A DNA stretch of 64,000 nucleotides from Elizabethkingia occulta (GTDB taxonomy: Bacteria; Bacteroidota; Bacteroidia; Flavobacteriales; Weeksellaceae). The stretch spans positions 558,001-622,000 of the forward strand of contig NZ_MAHX01000016.1 in assembly GCF_002023715.1 (NCBI RefSeq), given 5' to 3'. The notes beneath the pieces are model-generated. The model ran no database searches, was not told the DNA's origin, and worked only from the letters and a program-made list of their open reading frames with translations. A program made the translations under genes and the position numbers. This document shows, in pieces, positions 18,106 to 27,889 of this stretch; positions within the stretch are counted from its first letter, which is position 1, and every line of letters starts with the position of its first letter.

Positions 18106-19275
18106 ATGGAAAATTTTGAAACTCAAGCGATAAGAACTCAAACAGAAAGAACGCAGTACGATGAACATTCAACTCCGTTATTTCTAACATCCAGTTTTAT
18201 ATTCCAGGATGCAGAAGATATGAGAGCTTCTTTCGCTGAAGAAAAAGAAAAGAATATTTACAGCCGTTACAGCAATCCTACAGTGAATGAATTTACCGAT
18301 AAAATGGTAAAGCTGGAAGGAGGTGAGGCTGGTTATGCTTTTTCATCCGGAATGGCAGCCGTTTACAGTACTTTGGCTCCTCTTCTAAACAGTGGAGATC
18401 ATGTATTAAGCTGCCAGTCTGTATTTGGATCTACTCATACACTTTTTACAAAGTATTTTCCGAAGTGGAATATCAATACTACTTACTTCAAAGCTGATGA
18501 GGTAAATGATATCGAGAAATATATAACACCGGAAACTAAGATTCTTTATGCGGAAACACCAACAAACCCAGCTATAGAAATTCTTGATCTGGAAGTATTA
18601 GGGCAAATTGCTAAAAAAAATAATCTGATCTTTATAGTGGATAACTGTTTTGCAACACCTTATTTGCAGCAGCCTATAAAATATGGTGCCGACTTAGTAG
18701 TGCATTCTGCAACCAAGCTAATCGACGGACAAGGACGTGTATTAGGTGGGGTAGTTGTAGGAAAAGCAGATCTTGTTCGTGAGATTTATCTTTTTGCAAG
18801 AAATACAGGACCATCGCTTTCTCCATTCAATGCATGGGTGTTATCCAAAAGTTTGGAAACATTAGCCATTCGCGTAGAAAGACATTGCGAAAATGCACTG
18901 AAAGTTGCAGAGTTTTTGGAAGCGCACCCGAATGTAGTAACAGTGAAATATCCTTTCCTTAAATCACATCCTAATCATGAAATTGCTAAAAAGCAAATGA
19001 AATTAGGTGGAAATATTATTGCTTTTGAAGTAAAAGGCGGACTGGAAAAAGGGAGAGCTTTTATGGATAACATAAAGCTATGCTCACTGTCACCAAATTT
19101 AGGAGATACCAGAACTATTATTGTGCACCCGGCATCTACAACACATAGCAAGCTTACAGAAGAAGAACGATTGGAAGTAGCTATTACTCCGGGGTTGGTA
19201 AGATGTTCTGTAGGATTGGAAAATGTAAATGATATTATTGCGGACCTAAAACAAGCTTTGGAAGCCATAGGTTAG
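18106..19275 (+). CDS. metZ: O-acyl-homoserine sulfhydrylase (Cys/Met metabolism PLP enzyme)
   Basis: From the ATG at 18106 the enzyme is 389 residues with the Cys/Met-metabolism PLP fold: YSRYSNPT near 50-57, FSSGMAA, DNCFATPYLQ and the PLP lysine in HSATKLIDG (K204). It best fits the O-succinyl/O-acetylhomoserine sulfhydrylase branch, which would join the MetX product with sulfide to give homocysteine. Cystathionine gamma-synthase remains possible. An in-frame ATG at 18064 would add 14 hydrophobic residues inside the intergenic repeat, so the later start was chosen. Confidence 0.85.
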   Translation: MENFETQAIRTQTERTQYDEHSTPLFLTSSFIFQDAEDMRASFAEEKEKNIYSRYSNPTVNEFTDKMVKLEGGEAGYAFSSGMAAVYSTLAPLLNSGDHVLSCQSVFGSTHTLFTKYFPKWNINTTYFKADEVNDIEKYITPETKILYAETPTNPAIEILDLEVLGQIAKKNNLIFIVDNCFATPYLQQPIKYGADLVVHSATKLIDGQGRVLGGVVVGKADLVREIYLFARNTGPSLSPFNAWVLSKSLETLAIRVERHCENALKVAEFLEAHPNVVTVKYPFLKSHPNHEIAKKQMKLGGNIIAFEVKGGLEKGRAFMDNIKLCSLSPNLGDTRTIIVHPASTTHSKLTEEERLEVAITPGLVRCSVGLENVNDIIADLKQALEAIG

Positions 19276-19327
19276 GTTGTTGGTTTTTGGTTGCCAGTTT
19301 TTAGTAATACTTTTTAATACATATATC

Positions 19328-19687
19328 ATGAAAAAAGAATACACTGAATTAGAAGTCTGGCAGGAAAGCCGAAAATTGACAAATATAGCTTACAGATTAA
19401 TGCAGAAGTATCCAAAAGACGAATTGTTTGGAATAACAAGCCAGATACGAAGAAGTGCAGTTTCAGTGCCTGCTAATATTGCTGAAGGCTGTGGAAGGCG
19501 AACAGCCAATGATACCATACAATTTTTACATATTGCGAGAGGCTCACTTTATGAACTTGAAACACAGTTTTATATATCATACGATCAGAATCATATTTCG
19601 GAAGATGAGTTAACTGTTGTATTGGGGAAAACTCTGATCTGTAAAAAACTTTTGAACGGTTTTATTAATTATTACAAGAACCTATAA
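19328..19687 (+). CDS. four-helix-bundle protein (23S rRNA intervening-sequence type)
   Basis: From the ATG at 19328 it is a 119-residue all-helical protein with the family motifs [32 protein letters not shown] and [15 protein letters not shown]. The family was named for ORFs in 23S rRNA intervening sequences, but chromosomal copies are frequent in Bacteroidota and have no known function. It stands inside the methionine gene run, one base before metH-N, after a repeat-like spacer, so it may be a later insertion. Confidence 0.85.
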   Translation: MKKEYTELEVWQESRKLTNIAYRLMQKYPKDELFGITSQIRRSAVSVPANIAEGCGRRTANDTIQFLHIARGSLYELETQFYISYDQNHISEDELTVVLGKTLICKKLLNGFINYYKNL

Positions 19688-19688
19688 A

Positions 19689-20732
19689 ATGAAAAACCAA
19701 GATATAATACCAACAACCGATAACCAGAGACTGGCAACTCTCTATGATATTATTAAAGAGCGAATCCTTATTCTGGATGGGGCTATGGGGACAATGCTAC
19801 AGCGACATAAATTTGAAGAAGAAGACTTCAGAGGAGATCGCTTCAAAGATTGGCAAAGTCCTTTAAAAGGAAATAATGACTTGCTTTCTTTAACACAGCC
19901 ACAAGCTATTGAAGATGTGCACAGACAATATTTTGAAGCTGGTGCAGATATTATTGAGACCAATACATTCTCCGGAACTACAATTGCAATGGCAGATTAT
20001 GGGATGGAAGAACTGGTAACAGAGCTTAACTATGAATCAGCGAGAATTGCCAGAAAAGTTGCAGATGAGTATACCGCAAAAACACCGGATAAACCTCGAT
20101 TTGTTGCAGGAGCTATTGGTCCTACTAATAAAACGGCAAGCCTTTCTCCGGATGTGAATGATCCGGGATATCGTGCAATTACCTTTGACGAACTTAAAGA
20201 GGCTTATAAACAACAGGCTAAAGCTTTATTGGATGGAGGTTCTGATATTTTATTGGTAGAAACCATATTCGATACCCTGAATGCTAAAGCAGCACTTTTT
20301 GCTATCGACGAGATTCAGGATGAAAGAAATATCCGTGTACCTATTATGGTGAGCGGGACAATTACGGATGCCTCCGGGAGAACACTTTCTGGACAAACTG
20401 CCGAAGCTTTTCTTATTTCGGTTTCACATCTTAATTTGCTAAGTGTTGGTTTCAATTGTGCTTTAGGGGCTCAGCAGCTGACACCATATCTGGAAGTATT
20501 ATCACATAATACAGATTTTGCAGTTTCTGCTTATCCAAATGCTGGTTTACCAAACGCATTCGGGCAATATGATGAAACACCCGAGGATATGGCGGAACAA
20601 ATTAAGGAGTTTGTAGACAAAGGACTAATCAACATTATCGGAGGATGTTGCGGAACAACACCGGAGCATATTAAAGCTATTGCAGATTTAGCTAAAAACT
20701 ATAAGCCAAGAGTGATATCTGTTAAGGCTTAA
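19689..20732 (+). CDS. metH: methionine synthase N-terminal part (homocysteine-binding domain)
   Basis: The 347-residue protein is the Hcy domain alone: [11 protein letters not shown] near 29-39, [24 protein letters not shown], the first zinc cysteine in GFNCALGA and the last two in GGCCGTTP. It binds homocysteine through zinc. The remaining MetH domains are encoded separately at 22031-24688. Together they should form a two-subunit cobalamin-dependent methionine synthase. The gene between them is a desaturase. Confidence 0.92.
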   Translation: MKNQDIIPTTDNQRLATLYDIIKERILILDGAMGTMLQRHKFEEEDFRGDRFKDWQSPLKGNNDLLSLTQPQAIEDVHRQYFEAGADIIETNTFSGTTIAMADYGMEELVTELNYESARIARKVADEYTAKTPDKPRFVAGAIGPTNKTASLSPDVNDPGYRAITFDELKEAYKQQAKALLDGGSDILLVETIFDTLNAKAALFAIDEIQDERNIRVPIMVSGTITDASGRTLSGQTAEAFLISVSHLNLLSVGFNCALGAQQLTPYLEVLSHNTDFAVSAYPNAGLPNAFGQYDETPEDMAEQIKEFVDKGLINIIGGCCGTTPEHIKAIADLAKNYKPRVISVKA

Positions 20733-20847
20733 GGTAGATTTTATAAATAACAATTATTAATTTAAAGTATAGTAATATAGGTAGTTATAGGGTAAAGATG
20801 AATTTTCATTTTTTGTAAATTTGTTAGAACATCACAAATAATTACAA

Positions 20848-21954
20848 ATGAAACATCCGACTTATTCTAAGAATACTGATGAAATACATTTATTCAACGA
20901 GCTAAGAAAACGAGTGAACCAGAGAATTGAAGAAATACCGGAAAATCGGGATAGATACATCCAGATTAAAGCTATTCTTCTGCCAATTGTATATTTTGGC
21001 AGTTATTTTCTTGCGATTTTTAATGGGGATAGACCATGGCTTTATATAACCTGTTATGTTTTAATGGGGTTTACACTGGTTTTAATCTATCTGAATCTGA
21101 TTCATGAAGCAGCTCACAACAATATATATAAAACCAAAAAATATAATAAATGGATTCTGAAGTTATTCGACTTTATTGGTGCGAATAGCTATATATGGCA
21201 GAAAAGACATATTGTAAGCCATCATGCTTTTCCCAATGTAGATGGTTGGGATACCGATGTGGAACAGAGCGGTCCGATAAAAATTTTCCCACACGTGGAA
21301 GCAAAGGGAATTCAGAAATATCAGGACAGATATTTCATTTTTGCTTATCCGTTCTACCTGTTCAACTGGATGTTGGTTCGGGATTTCAGAGACTTTTTCG
21401 ACAAAGAAAGAGTTATTTATAAAACTCATGGAGAAGCTCCTAAAGCAGAAAAAGTGAAACTGATCCTTTACAAATTACTTTACCTTTTCTATCAGATAGT
21501 AGTTCCTGTTTTATTTCTGAAAGTATCTTTCGGATTAGCTTTTGGGGCGTGGGCTCTGGAAATATTGGTAGCAAGTGTATTTGCATTATTTGTATTGTTG
21601 CCACTGCATCCGCTGCCGGATAATGAATTTCCACTACCGGATGAACAGAATAATTTACCATTTAGTTGGTTAAGACACCAGTTGGAAGTAACAAATGATT
21701 TAAGCAACAATAATTGGTTTATTCGTCATGTACTGGGGAATTTTAATTTCCATGTGGCACATCATTTATTCCCCAACTACAGCTATGTATACTATAATGA
21801 GATTACAGAAGAAATAGAAAATTTTGCTCACGAGAAAGGGTTTGTTTATAAAAGATTTCCATTACTCACAGCATTGGGCAAACATTATCAATTATTAAAA
21901 TATAATGCGAATAACATTCCTCTGAGGCATGTCTTCGAGGAGCTTGATTCCTAA
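20848..21954 (+). CDS. membrane fatty acid desaturase
   Basis: This 368-residue desaturase has all three histidine boxes: HEAAHNN (about 87-93), HIVSHH (about 118-123) and HVAHH near 305. Hydrophobic hairpins lie around 45-85 and 205-250. It would introduce a double bond into acyl chains at the inner membrane with a di-iron centre. It lies between the two metH genes without an obvious metabolic link. A TAAATTTG -7-like box at 20816-20823 in its 115-base leader could give it its own promoter, although no good -33 box is seen. Confidence 0.88.
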   Translation: MKHPTYSKNTDEIHLFNELRKRVNQRIEEIPENRDRYIQIKAILLPIVYFGSYFLAIFNGDRPWLYITCYVLMGFTLVLIYLNLIHEAAHNNIYKTKKYNKWILKLFDFIGANSYIWQKRHIVSHHAFPNVDGWDTDVEQSGPIKIFPHVEAKGIQKYQDRYFIFAYPFYLFNWMLVRDFRDFFDKERVIYKTHGEAPKAEKVKLILYKLLYLFYQIVVPVLFLKVSFGLAFGAWALEILVASVFALFVLLPLHPLPDNEFPLPDEQNNLPFSWLRHQLEVTNDLSNNNWFIRHVLGNFNFHVAHHLFPNYSYVYYNEITEEIENFAHEKGFVYKRFPLLTALGKHYQLLKYNANNIPLRHVFEELDS

Positions 21955-22030
21955 TCAAGAATGAGAAATGCCTGTAAAAAGCATTCCATTTGGTAAAAAT
22001 ACCGCAAAGCGGTAAATTAAAAGTAGACGA

Positions 22031-24688
22031 ATGAAATATCTAAAGCTATCGGGGCTTGAGCCATTGGTGATTACACCAGAAAGTAACTTTATAAACGTAG
22101 GGGAAAGGACAAACGTTGCCGGATCTAAAAAATTTCTGAGATTAATCAAAGAAGAAAAATATGCTGAGGCTTTAGATATTGCCCGCCATCAGGTAGAAGG
22201 AGGAGCTCAGGTACTGGATGTTAATATGGACGACGGCCTTCTGGACGGTAAATATGCTATGGTGAAGTTCCTGAATCTTATTGCTTCCGAGCCGGATATT
22301 GCAAGGATTCCTATTATGATTGATAGTTCTAAATGGGAAATTCTGGAGGCAGGCCTACAGGTTGTTCAGGGAAAACCCGTGGTGAACTCAATCAGCTTGA
22401 AGGAAGGTGAAGCCAATTTCATCGATCAGGCAAAGAAAATAAAGCGTTACGGAGCAGCTGTTATTGTAATGGCATTTGATGAGGTAGGACAGGCAGATAA
22501 TTATGAGCGTCGTATAGAGATTGCTAAGAGGTCATACGATATTCTTGTTAATCAAATAGACTTTCCGCCGGAGGACATTATTTTCGACCTTAATATATTC
22601 CCGGTAGCTACCGGTATGGATGAGCACAGACGGAATGCTATCGATTTTATAGAAGCTACCCGTTGGGTAAGAACCAATCTTCCTTATGTATCAGTAAGTG
22701 GGGGTGTTTCCAATGTGTCTTTCTCTTTCAGAGGAAACGATGCAGTGAGAGAAGCAATGCACTCTGTATTCCTTTACCATGCTATTAAAGCAGGAATGAA
22801 TATGGGAATTGTGAATCCGACAATGTTGGAAGTTTATGATGAAATTCCAAAAGATCTACTGGAGCTGATAGAAGATGTAATGCTGGATCGCAGGGATGAT
22901 GCAACAGAAAGACTTCTGGATTTTTCCGAAAGAGTAAAATCTGTCAGAAAAGAAAAAACTGAAGACCTGGCCTGGAGAGAGCAACCGCTTCAGGATCGTA
23001 TTACGCATGCTTTAGTGAAAGGTATAGACCGATTTATTGAAGAAGATATAGAAGAAGCCCGTCAACAAGCTAAACGCCCTTTGGATGTTATAGAAGGTAA
23101 TCTCATGACCGGAATGGGAGTTGTTGGGGATTTGTTTGGCAGTGGGAAAATGTTCCTGCCTCAGGTTGTGAAATCTGCCCGTGTAATGAAAAGGGCAGTG
23201 GCATATTTACAACCCTATATTGAAGCTGAAAAAGATACAGGCCGTCCGGCTGCTGGAAAAGTATTGATGGCAACTGTAAAAGGTGATGTACACGATATCG
23301 GAAAAAATATTGTAAGTGTGGTATTAGGTTGTAACAATTACGAGATTATAGACCTTGGTGTAATGGTTCCGGCTGAAAAGATTATTCAGACAGCTATAGA
23401 TGAAAAGGTAGATATTATTGGTCTTAGTGGTCTTATTACACCGAGTTTGGATGAAATGGTTCATGTTGCCAGTGAATTGGAACGAAAGAATCTGGATTTT
23501 CCGCTTCTTATCGGTGGTGCTACAACATCTAAAGCGCATACCGCAGTGAAAATTGATCCGTCATACTCTAATGCTGTAGTACATGTAAACGATGCTTCCC
23601 GTGCTGTAAATGTGGTTTCCAGTTTGCTGAACAAAGAAAAATCTAATGTTTATACACTGGACCTGAAAACTGAATATGAAGATTTCAGAGAGAAATTCTT
23701 AAACAGAGGTGAGCACAAAGAATATGTAGCACTGGAATTTGCAAGAAAAAATAAATATAAAATAGACTTTAAATCCGAAGATATTGTGAAACCTGCTAAA
23801 CCGGGAATTACGATTATCGAAGATCAGCCATTGGAAGATTTATTAGATTATATCGACTGGTCACCATTTTTCAGAAGCTGGGATCTTCACGGAAGATATC
23901 CGGATATTTTGAAAGATGAAGTAGTGGGGGTGCAGGCAACGGAACTTTTCCACGATGCTCAGAAAATTCTGAAAAAGTTGATTGAAGATAAAAGCTTAAC
24001 TGCTAAAGCTATTTTTGGCCTATTCCCGGCGAATGCTGTGGAGGATGATATTTTTCTGCAAAATGAGCAAGGTGAAGATATTGGCAAATTTATTACATTA
24101 CGGCAGCAGGCTAAAAAATCAGAAGGAAAAGAATATCTGGCTTTGGCAGATTTTATAGCACCAAAAGAAACCGGAATTCAGGATTATGTAGGGTGCTTCT
24201 GTGTAACTGCTGGTTTCGGAGCAGACGAAGTAGCAGCAAAATATAACGAAGAAAACGACGATTATAATTCCATTATGGTAAAAGCCTTAGCAGATCGTTT
24301 TGCTGAAGCCTATGCTGAATTTTTACACTATAAAATACGTAAAGAATACTGGGGGTATGCTTCCGATGAAAATCTGAACAACGAACAGATGATCAAAGAA
24401 GAATATAAAGGAACCCGTCCCGCACCGGGGTATCCGGCTTGTCCGGATCACCTGGAAAAAAATATGATCTGGGATGTTCTCAATGTTGAAGAAAATATTG
24501 GTGTAAAACTAACAGAGAGCCTGGCAATGTGGCCGGCAGCCAGTGTTAGTGGTTATTATTTTGCCCATCCTATGAGTAAATATTTTGGACTGGGTAAAAT
24601 AAAAGAAGACCAGCTTCGGGATTATACAGAACGTAAAGGCATCGATTATGATGTTGCAAAGAAATGGTTGAGTCCTAATTTGGCCTAG
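22031..24688 (+). CDS. metH: cobalamin-dependent methionine synthase, folate/B12/activation part
   Basis: This 885-residue protein carries the remaining MetH domains: the pterin (methyltetrahydrofolate) domain from [17 protein letters not shown] near the start, a cap domain, the B12 domain with [10 protein letters not shown] and the SGLITPS region, and the C-terminal AdoMet-dependent reactivation domain with [13 protein letters not shown]. It methylates homocysteine bound by the separate Hcy subunit (19689-20732). Reading order and length match MetH minus its first domain. It is followed by metF after 63 bases. Confidence 0.95.
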   Translation: MKYLKLSGLEPLVITPESNFINVGERTNVAGSKKFLRLIKEEKYAEALDIARHQVEGGAQVLDVNMDDGLLDGKYAMVKFLNLIASEPDIARIPIMIDSSKWEILEAGLQVVQGKPVVNSISLKEGEANFIDQAKKIKRYGAAVIVMAFDEVGQADNYERRIEIAKRSYDILVNQIDFPPEDIIFDLNIFPVATGMDEHRRNAIDFIEATRWVRTNLPYVSVSGGVSNVSFSFRGNDAVREAMHSVFLYHAIKAGMNMGIVNPTMLEVYDEIPKDLLELIEDVMLDRRDDATERLLDFSERVKSVRKEKTEDLAWREQPLQDRITHALVKGIDRFIEEDIEEARQQAKRPLDVIEGNLMTGMGVVGDLFGSGKMFLPQVVKSARVMKRAVAYLQPYIEAEKDTGRPAAGKVLMATVKGDVHDIGKNIVSVVLGCNNYEIIDLGVMVPAEKIIQTAIDEKVDIIGLSGLITPSLDEMVHVASELERKNLDFPLLIGGATTSKAHTAVKIDPSYSNAVVHVNDASRAVNVVSSLLNKEKSNVYTLDLKTEYEDFREKFLNRGEHKEYVALEFARKNKYKIDFKSEDIVKPAKPGITIIEDQPLEDLLDYIDWSPFFRSWDLHGRYPDILKDEVVGVQATELFHDAQKILKKLIEDKSLTAKAIFGLFPANAVEDDIFLQNEQGEDIGKFITLRQQAKKSEGKEYLALADFIAPKETGIQDYVGCFCVTAGFGADEVAAKYNEENDDYNSIMVKALADRFAEAYAEFLHYKIRKEYWGYASDENLNNEQMIKEEYKGTRPAPGYPACPDHLEKNMIWDVLNVEENIGVKLTESLAMWPAASVSGYYFAHPMSKYFGLGKIKEDQLRDYTERKGIDYDVAKKWLSPNLA

Positions 24689-24751
24689 AAAATTGACCAA
24701 ATAAAATATTGTTAAAAACAATTACATCCTTAGATTATTACATTAAAAACT

Positions 24752-25711
24752 ATGAAAGTTACCGAACATATTGCTCAAAGTAAAGGAAAAACACTTCTCT
24801 CCTACGAAATTATTCCGCCTCAGAAAGGTCACGGAATTGGAGACTTGTACAAAAATATAGATCCGTTAATGGAGTTTAAACCCTCTTTTATAGATGTAAC
24901 TACCTCCCGGGAAGAATATATTTACCTTGAAAAAGGCAATGGGCTTATGGAGCGTAAAATTTCCAGAATGAGACCAGGAACATTAGGGATTTGCGCTTCA
25001 ATTCAGTATAAATATAATGTAGATACTGTTCCACATGTACTATGTGGTGGCTTTACTAAAGAAGAAACAGAATACCTGCTGGTAGACTGTCTTTATTTGG
25101 GAATTGATAATATAATGGCACTACGTGGCGATGCTATGAAAGGTGAAAAGTATTTTGAGCCAACTAAAGGTGGAAACCGTTATGCATCAGATCTTGTTAC
25201 TCAGATTAATGATCTTGGAAAAGGAAAGTTTCTGCATGGCGAAATTTCAGGTAACGATCTCAACAATAGTTTCTGCATTGGTGTAGCAGGTTACCCTGAA
25301 AAGCACCTGGAGGCACCTTCTATGCAATATGATCTGAAAATGTTGAAACAGAAAGTAGAGTTGGGTGCAGATTATGTGGTAACTCAAATGTTTTTAGATA
25401 ATCAGAAATACTTTGAATTTGTAAAACTAGCCCGTGAAGCTGGTATAGATGTTCCTATTATCCCGGGTATAAAACCTCTTGCTGTAAAAAAACACTTGCA
25501 GCTGCTTCCTCAGGTATTCAAAATAGATATTCCTGAAGATTTGGTAAATGCTGTGTCGCAATGCAATAATAATGAAGCTGTAAAGCAGGTGGGAGTTGAA
25601 TGGTGTGTTCAGCAATGCAAGGAGTTATTAGATTTTGGTGTTCCTGCACTACATTTCTATACAATGGGTAAAAGTGATAATATCCAGAAAATTGTAAGCG
25701 AATTTTTCTAA
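24752..25711 (+). CDS. metF: methylenetetrahydrofolate reductase
   Basis: The 319-residue TIM-barrel flavoprotein has the MetF motifs SYEIIPPQKG, DVTTSRE, ALRGD and a GAD-YVVTQMF stretch. It reduces 5,10-methylene- to 5-methyl-tetrahydrofolate, the methyl donor for MetH. It is the last gene of the methionine run. Transcription probably ends at the hairpin formed by the left end of the adjacent IS element (25729-25763). Confidence 0.95.
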   Translation: MKVTEHIAQSKGKTLLSYEIIPPQKGHGIGDLYKNIDPLMEFKPSFIDVTTSREEYIYLEKGNGLMERKISRMRPGTLGICASIQYKYNVDTVPHVLCGGFTKEETEYLLVDCLYLGIDNIMALRGDAMKGEKYFEPTKGGNRYASDLVTQINDLGKGKFLHGEISGNDLNNSFCIGVAGYPEKHLEAPSMQYDLKMLKQKVELGADYVVTQMFLDNQKYFEFVKLAREAGIDVPIIPGIKPLAVKKHLQLLPQVFKIDIPEDLVNAVSQCNNNEAVKQVGVEWCVQQCKELLDFGVPALHFYTMGKSDNIQKIVSEFF

Positions 25712-25728
25712 GAATATTTTATAAAAAT

Positions 25729-25748
25729 AAAAGAGGCTGTCTCAAAAG
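25729..25748 (+). repeat. left terminal inverted repeat of the IS1182-type element
   Basis: AAAAGAGGCTGTCTCAAAAG is repeated in inverted form at 27287-27306 without mismatch. Confidence 0.88.
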
Positions 25749-25763
25749 ACTGTCTCTTTTTTT
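25729..25763 (+). terminator. IS end acting as terminator for metF
   Basis: AAAAGAGGCTGTC (25729-25741) pairs with GACTGTCTCTTTT (25748-25760) with one mismatch and one G-U pair around a six-base loop. Further T residues follow (25761-25763). It lies 17 bases after the metF stop, so the IS end itself forms an intrinsic terminator. Confidence 0.65.
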
Positions 25764-25872
25764 GTGCAATTTTTTATAAGATGTTTTTAATGTTTTATTT
25801 TTAGTGGTTCAAATTTTTTAGAATTCATTTTTTTCAGTTTTTGTGTTTATATTTTTAAAAAAAGTAGGATTT

Positions 25873-27210
25873 TCATCCTGCAAGAGCTAATTTCCGCAAG
25901 TTGTGAGCAATAGCTATCAAACCGGTTTCTATTTCGACTTTATTTTGGCCTCTGAGAAAAAATCTTTTAAATCCTTTGTTATGCTTAATTTGGGCAAAAA
26001 CCGGTTCTACATCATGACATCTTTGCTTTCTGAGTTTTATACCACGTTTTGTATTGAGAAGCCGATGGGCTTTGTGCCGAAGTTTTGAAAGTGTTGGATT
26101 TGAGGGCGAAGAAGTTATTGTTTTGGATTTCTGATCTTTATCAAAATAATTATATTTGATGTAAGCCTTAATCTTTCTTTTTTTGAGAAGAATATAATTC
26201 TCTTCTGAGCCATATCCGGCATCCGTTACTATTTCTTTGGGGCGTTTATTATAAAGATATTCAAAGTTCTCAATGTGAGGCAGAAGGGTTTTAGTATCAC
26301 CGGCATTGGGATGCAGGGTATAATTAATAATGAACTGATTCTCTGTACTGAGCTGAAGATTGTAAGCTGCTTTAAGCTGACCGTTACGCATGTGATCCTC
26401 CTTCATGCGCATAAAAGAAGCATCTGGGTCTGTTTTTGAGTAGCTGTTTCGCTGCCCAAGAATTTTCTGCTGTTTCTCGTATTTCTCAAGATTATCCGGC
26501 CAGTTCTTTTTGGCGTAATTAATCTTCTGACGAACTTTGGGGTCGATTTTCTTCTTTTTTAAAGTAGAATCTATCATTTCTATAACAGACTTTACTTTTT
26601 CTTTATCCATAGATTTAAAAACCACTTCCGAAATATCCTTCATTTCTTCTTTGGCTACTTGCTGGGTATAATTCCAGAGTTCTTCAAGCTGTGCTTCTAT
26701 ACGCTCTTTGTTATTCTTTATAGACTTGCCCCACACGAATGTATAACGGTTGGCATTGGCCTCTATTTTAGTTCCATCTGTAAAAACAGTTTGTAAACTT
26801 ACCAGCCCTTCATTTTCTAAATAAAGCACAAGCTGGGCAAATATGTCTTTGATCTCACCTTTTAACCTTTCGCTCCTGAAACGATTTAATGTGTTGTGGT
26901 CAGGACGATTCATAGCACTAAGCCACATAAAGTGAATATTTTCTTTTAGAGCCTGTTCTAACTTTCTACTTGAATAAATATTACACAAATAGCCATAAAC
27001 CAACACTTTTAACAGCATCTTGGGATGGTATACTCAGGTACCTCCAGGTTTGTAATTCCGGATTAAGTTACTGATATCAAGACCGTCTATAACTGCCGAA
27101 ATAGTCCGGACAGGATGGTTATTTTCTATTAGTTCCGATAAATTTGGAGGAAAAAGAAAATTTTGCTTGGGATTGTAATCTTTAAAGACTACTTTTGAAT
27201 TAATCGACAC
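25873..27210 (-). pseudogene. IS1182-family transposase with premature stop
   Basis: The full reading frame starts at a GTG (27210) with the typical N-terminus DYNPKQNFLFPPNLSELI and continues in one frame to 25873, about 445 codons. Codon 59 is TGA (plus-strand TCA at 27034-27036) between GGT and VYHPKMLLKV, where the family usually has Ser; a single C-to-G change in a TCA codon would explain it. After the stop the protein is intact: MNRPDHNTLNRFRS, TDGTKIEAN, TDAGYGSEENY and the C-terminal FAQIKHNKGFKRF. Restart at the ATG at 27018 would give 381 residues without the N-terminal domain, probably inactive. Confidence 0.85.
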
Positions 27211-27238
27211 AAAGCAAATTAATCAATTTGCTGATATT

Positions 27239-27264
27239 AGGAAAGCTTTGGCTTTCCTTTTTTT
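27239..27264 (+). terminator. intrinsic terminator inside the IS, plus strand
   Basis: AGGAAAGC (27239-27246) pairs perfectly with GCTTTCCT (27251-27258) around TTTG, followed by a run of T to 27264. It points out of the element on the plus strand, where no gene needs it. It may stop antisense transcripts. Confidence 0.6.
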
Positions 27265-27270
27265 ATCCAG

Positions 27271-27306
27271 AAAAAAGGCTATCTCACTTTTGAGACAGCC
27301 TCTTTT
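27271..27306 (-). terminator. right IS end forming a minus-strand terminator
   Basis: Read on the minus strand the right inverted repeat and adjoining bases form a stem of about 16 pairs (GGCTGTCTCA with TGAGATAGCC at its core) around AAAG, ending in six T. It would block transcripts entering the transposase from the neighbouring minus-strand genes. Confidence 0.6.
27287..27306 (-). repeat. right terminal inverted repeat of the IS1182-type element
   Basis: CTTTTGAGACAGCCTCTTTT is the exact reverse complement of 25729-25748 and closes the element. Confidence 0.88.
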
Positions 27307-27324
27307 GGGTATCTATACCTTTTA

Positions 27325-27363
27325 AAAAGCCTTATCAAATTTTGAAATCTTGATAAGGCTTTT
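27325..27363. terminator. bidirectional terminator outside the IS
   Basis: AAAAGCCTTATCAA (27325-27338) and TTGATAAGGCTTTT (27350-27363) are exact complements around an 11-base loop, with A and T tracts at both ends. It lies 19 bases past the stop of the minus-strand gene at 27383 and should end that transcript. Confidence 0.75.
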
Positions 27364-27382
27364 GTAATTCTATACGAAATGG

Positions 27383-27874
27383 CTAAACAGCCTCTAATTG
27401 CAAAGACTTTAGGTTGTTGCAAATTTGTTCTGTTGTAGGTTTTCCTGAAGATGTGTGCCAGATAAACATTCCGCTTTCTACATTAAAGTAGTATTCTGTC
27501 TGCTCGTCCGAAACTTTAAACCAGTTAAGAGCTCCATTAGCCGCATTAATTCCAACCCAGTTAACTGCTGCCGTTTTCAGATCAAAGTTATATGGATTCT
27601 GATTTAGTGTGTCCTGAAAAATAATCTTGTTATCCAGAACATAAAGAACGCCACTTCCCTGGAAGGCTTTCATTTTTAATATTTTAGTTTGTTGCTTGCC
27701 CTTATTGTAACGTACAATAGCTTTAAGCTTGGCACCTTCTGGTAATGTAGCAAGTACAGCTTCCTGTTTTTTCTTTCTGCTTTGAGAAGCCAGAAATGCA
27801 ATAAGGAAAATAAGTCCGATAAAGCCTAAAAAGGCAATAATGAACACGATTAAAAGTATAAAAATTGAATTCAT
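27383..27874 (-). CDS. single-pass membrane protein of unknown function
   Basis: The 163-residue product has one strong N-terminal helix (residues 3-30) followed by Lys/Arg-rich QSRKKKQ and a soluble domain of about 120 residues. The domain has beta-type alternation and several aromatic residues (VNWVGINAANGALNWFKV). It looks like a membrane-anchored PH-like or SHOCT-free small domain, but I recognise no family. It follows the upstream minus-strand gene by 15 bases, so both are probably one operon. Confidence 0.65.
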   Translation of the reverse strand: MNSIFILLIVFIIAFLGFIGLIFLIAFLASQSRKKKQEAVLATLPEGAKLKAIVRYNKGKQQTKILKMKAFQGSGVLYVLDNKIIFQDTLNQNPYNFDLKTAAVNWVGINAANGALNWFKVSDEQTEYYFNVESGMFIWHTSSGKPTTEQICNNLKSLQLEAV

Positions 27875-27889
27875 TGTAATATATTTTCG

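Larger units (their letters stand above)
25729..27306. mobile_element. IS1182-type insertion sequence, 1,578 bp
   Basis: Perfect 20-bp inverted repeats bound the element: AAAAGAGGCTGTCTCAAAAG at 25729-25748 and its reverse complement at 27287-27306. It holds one transposase gene on the minus strand that fills most of its length. No matching target duplication is visible in the immediate flanks. The transposase is interrupted by an in-frame stop, so this copy is probably not autonomous. It separates metF from an unrelated minus-strand gene. Confidence 0.88.

Noticed and set aside
25717-27318. target-site duplication of the IS1182-type element
   Set aside because: The bases next to the two 20-bp inverted repeats (AAAT and GGGT) do not match, so no duplication is claimed.
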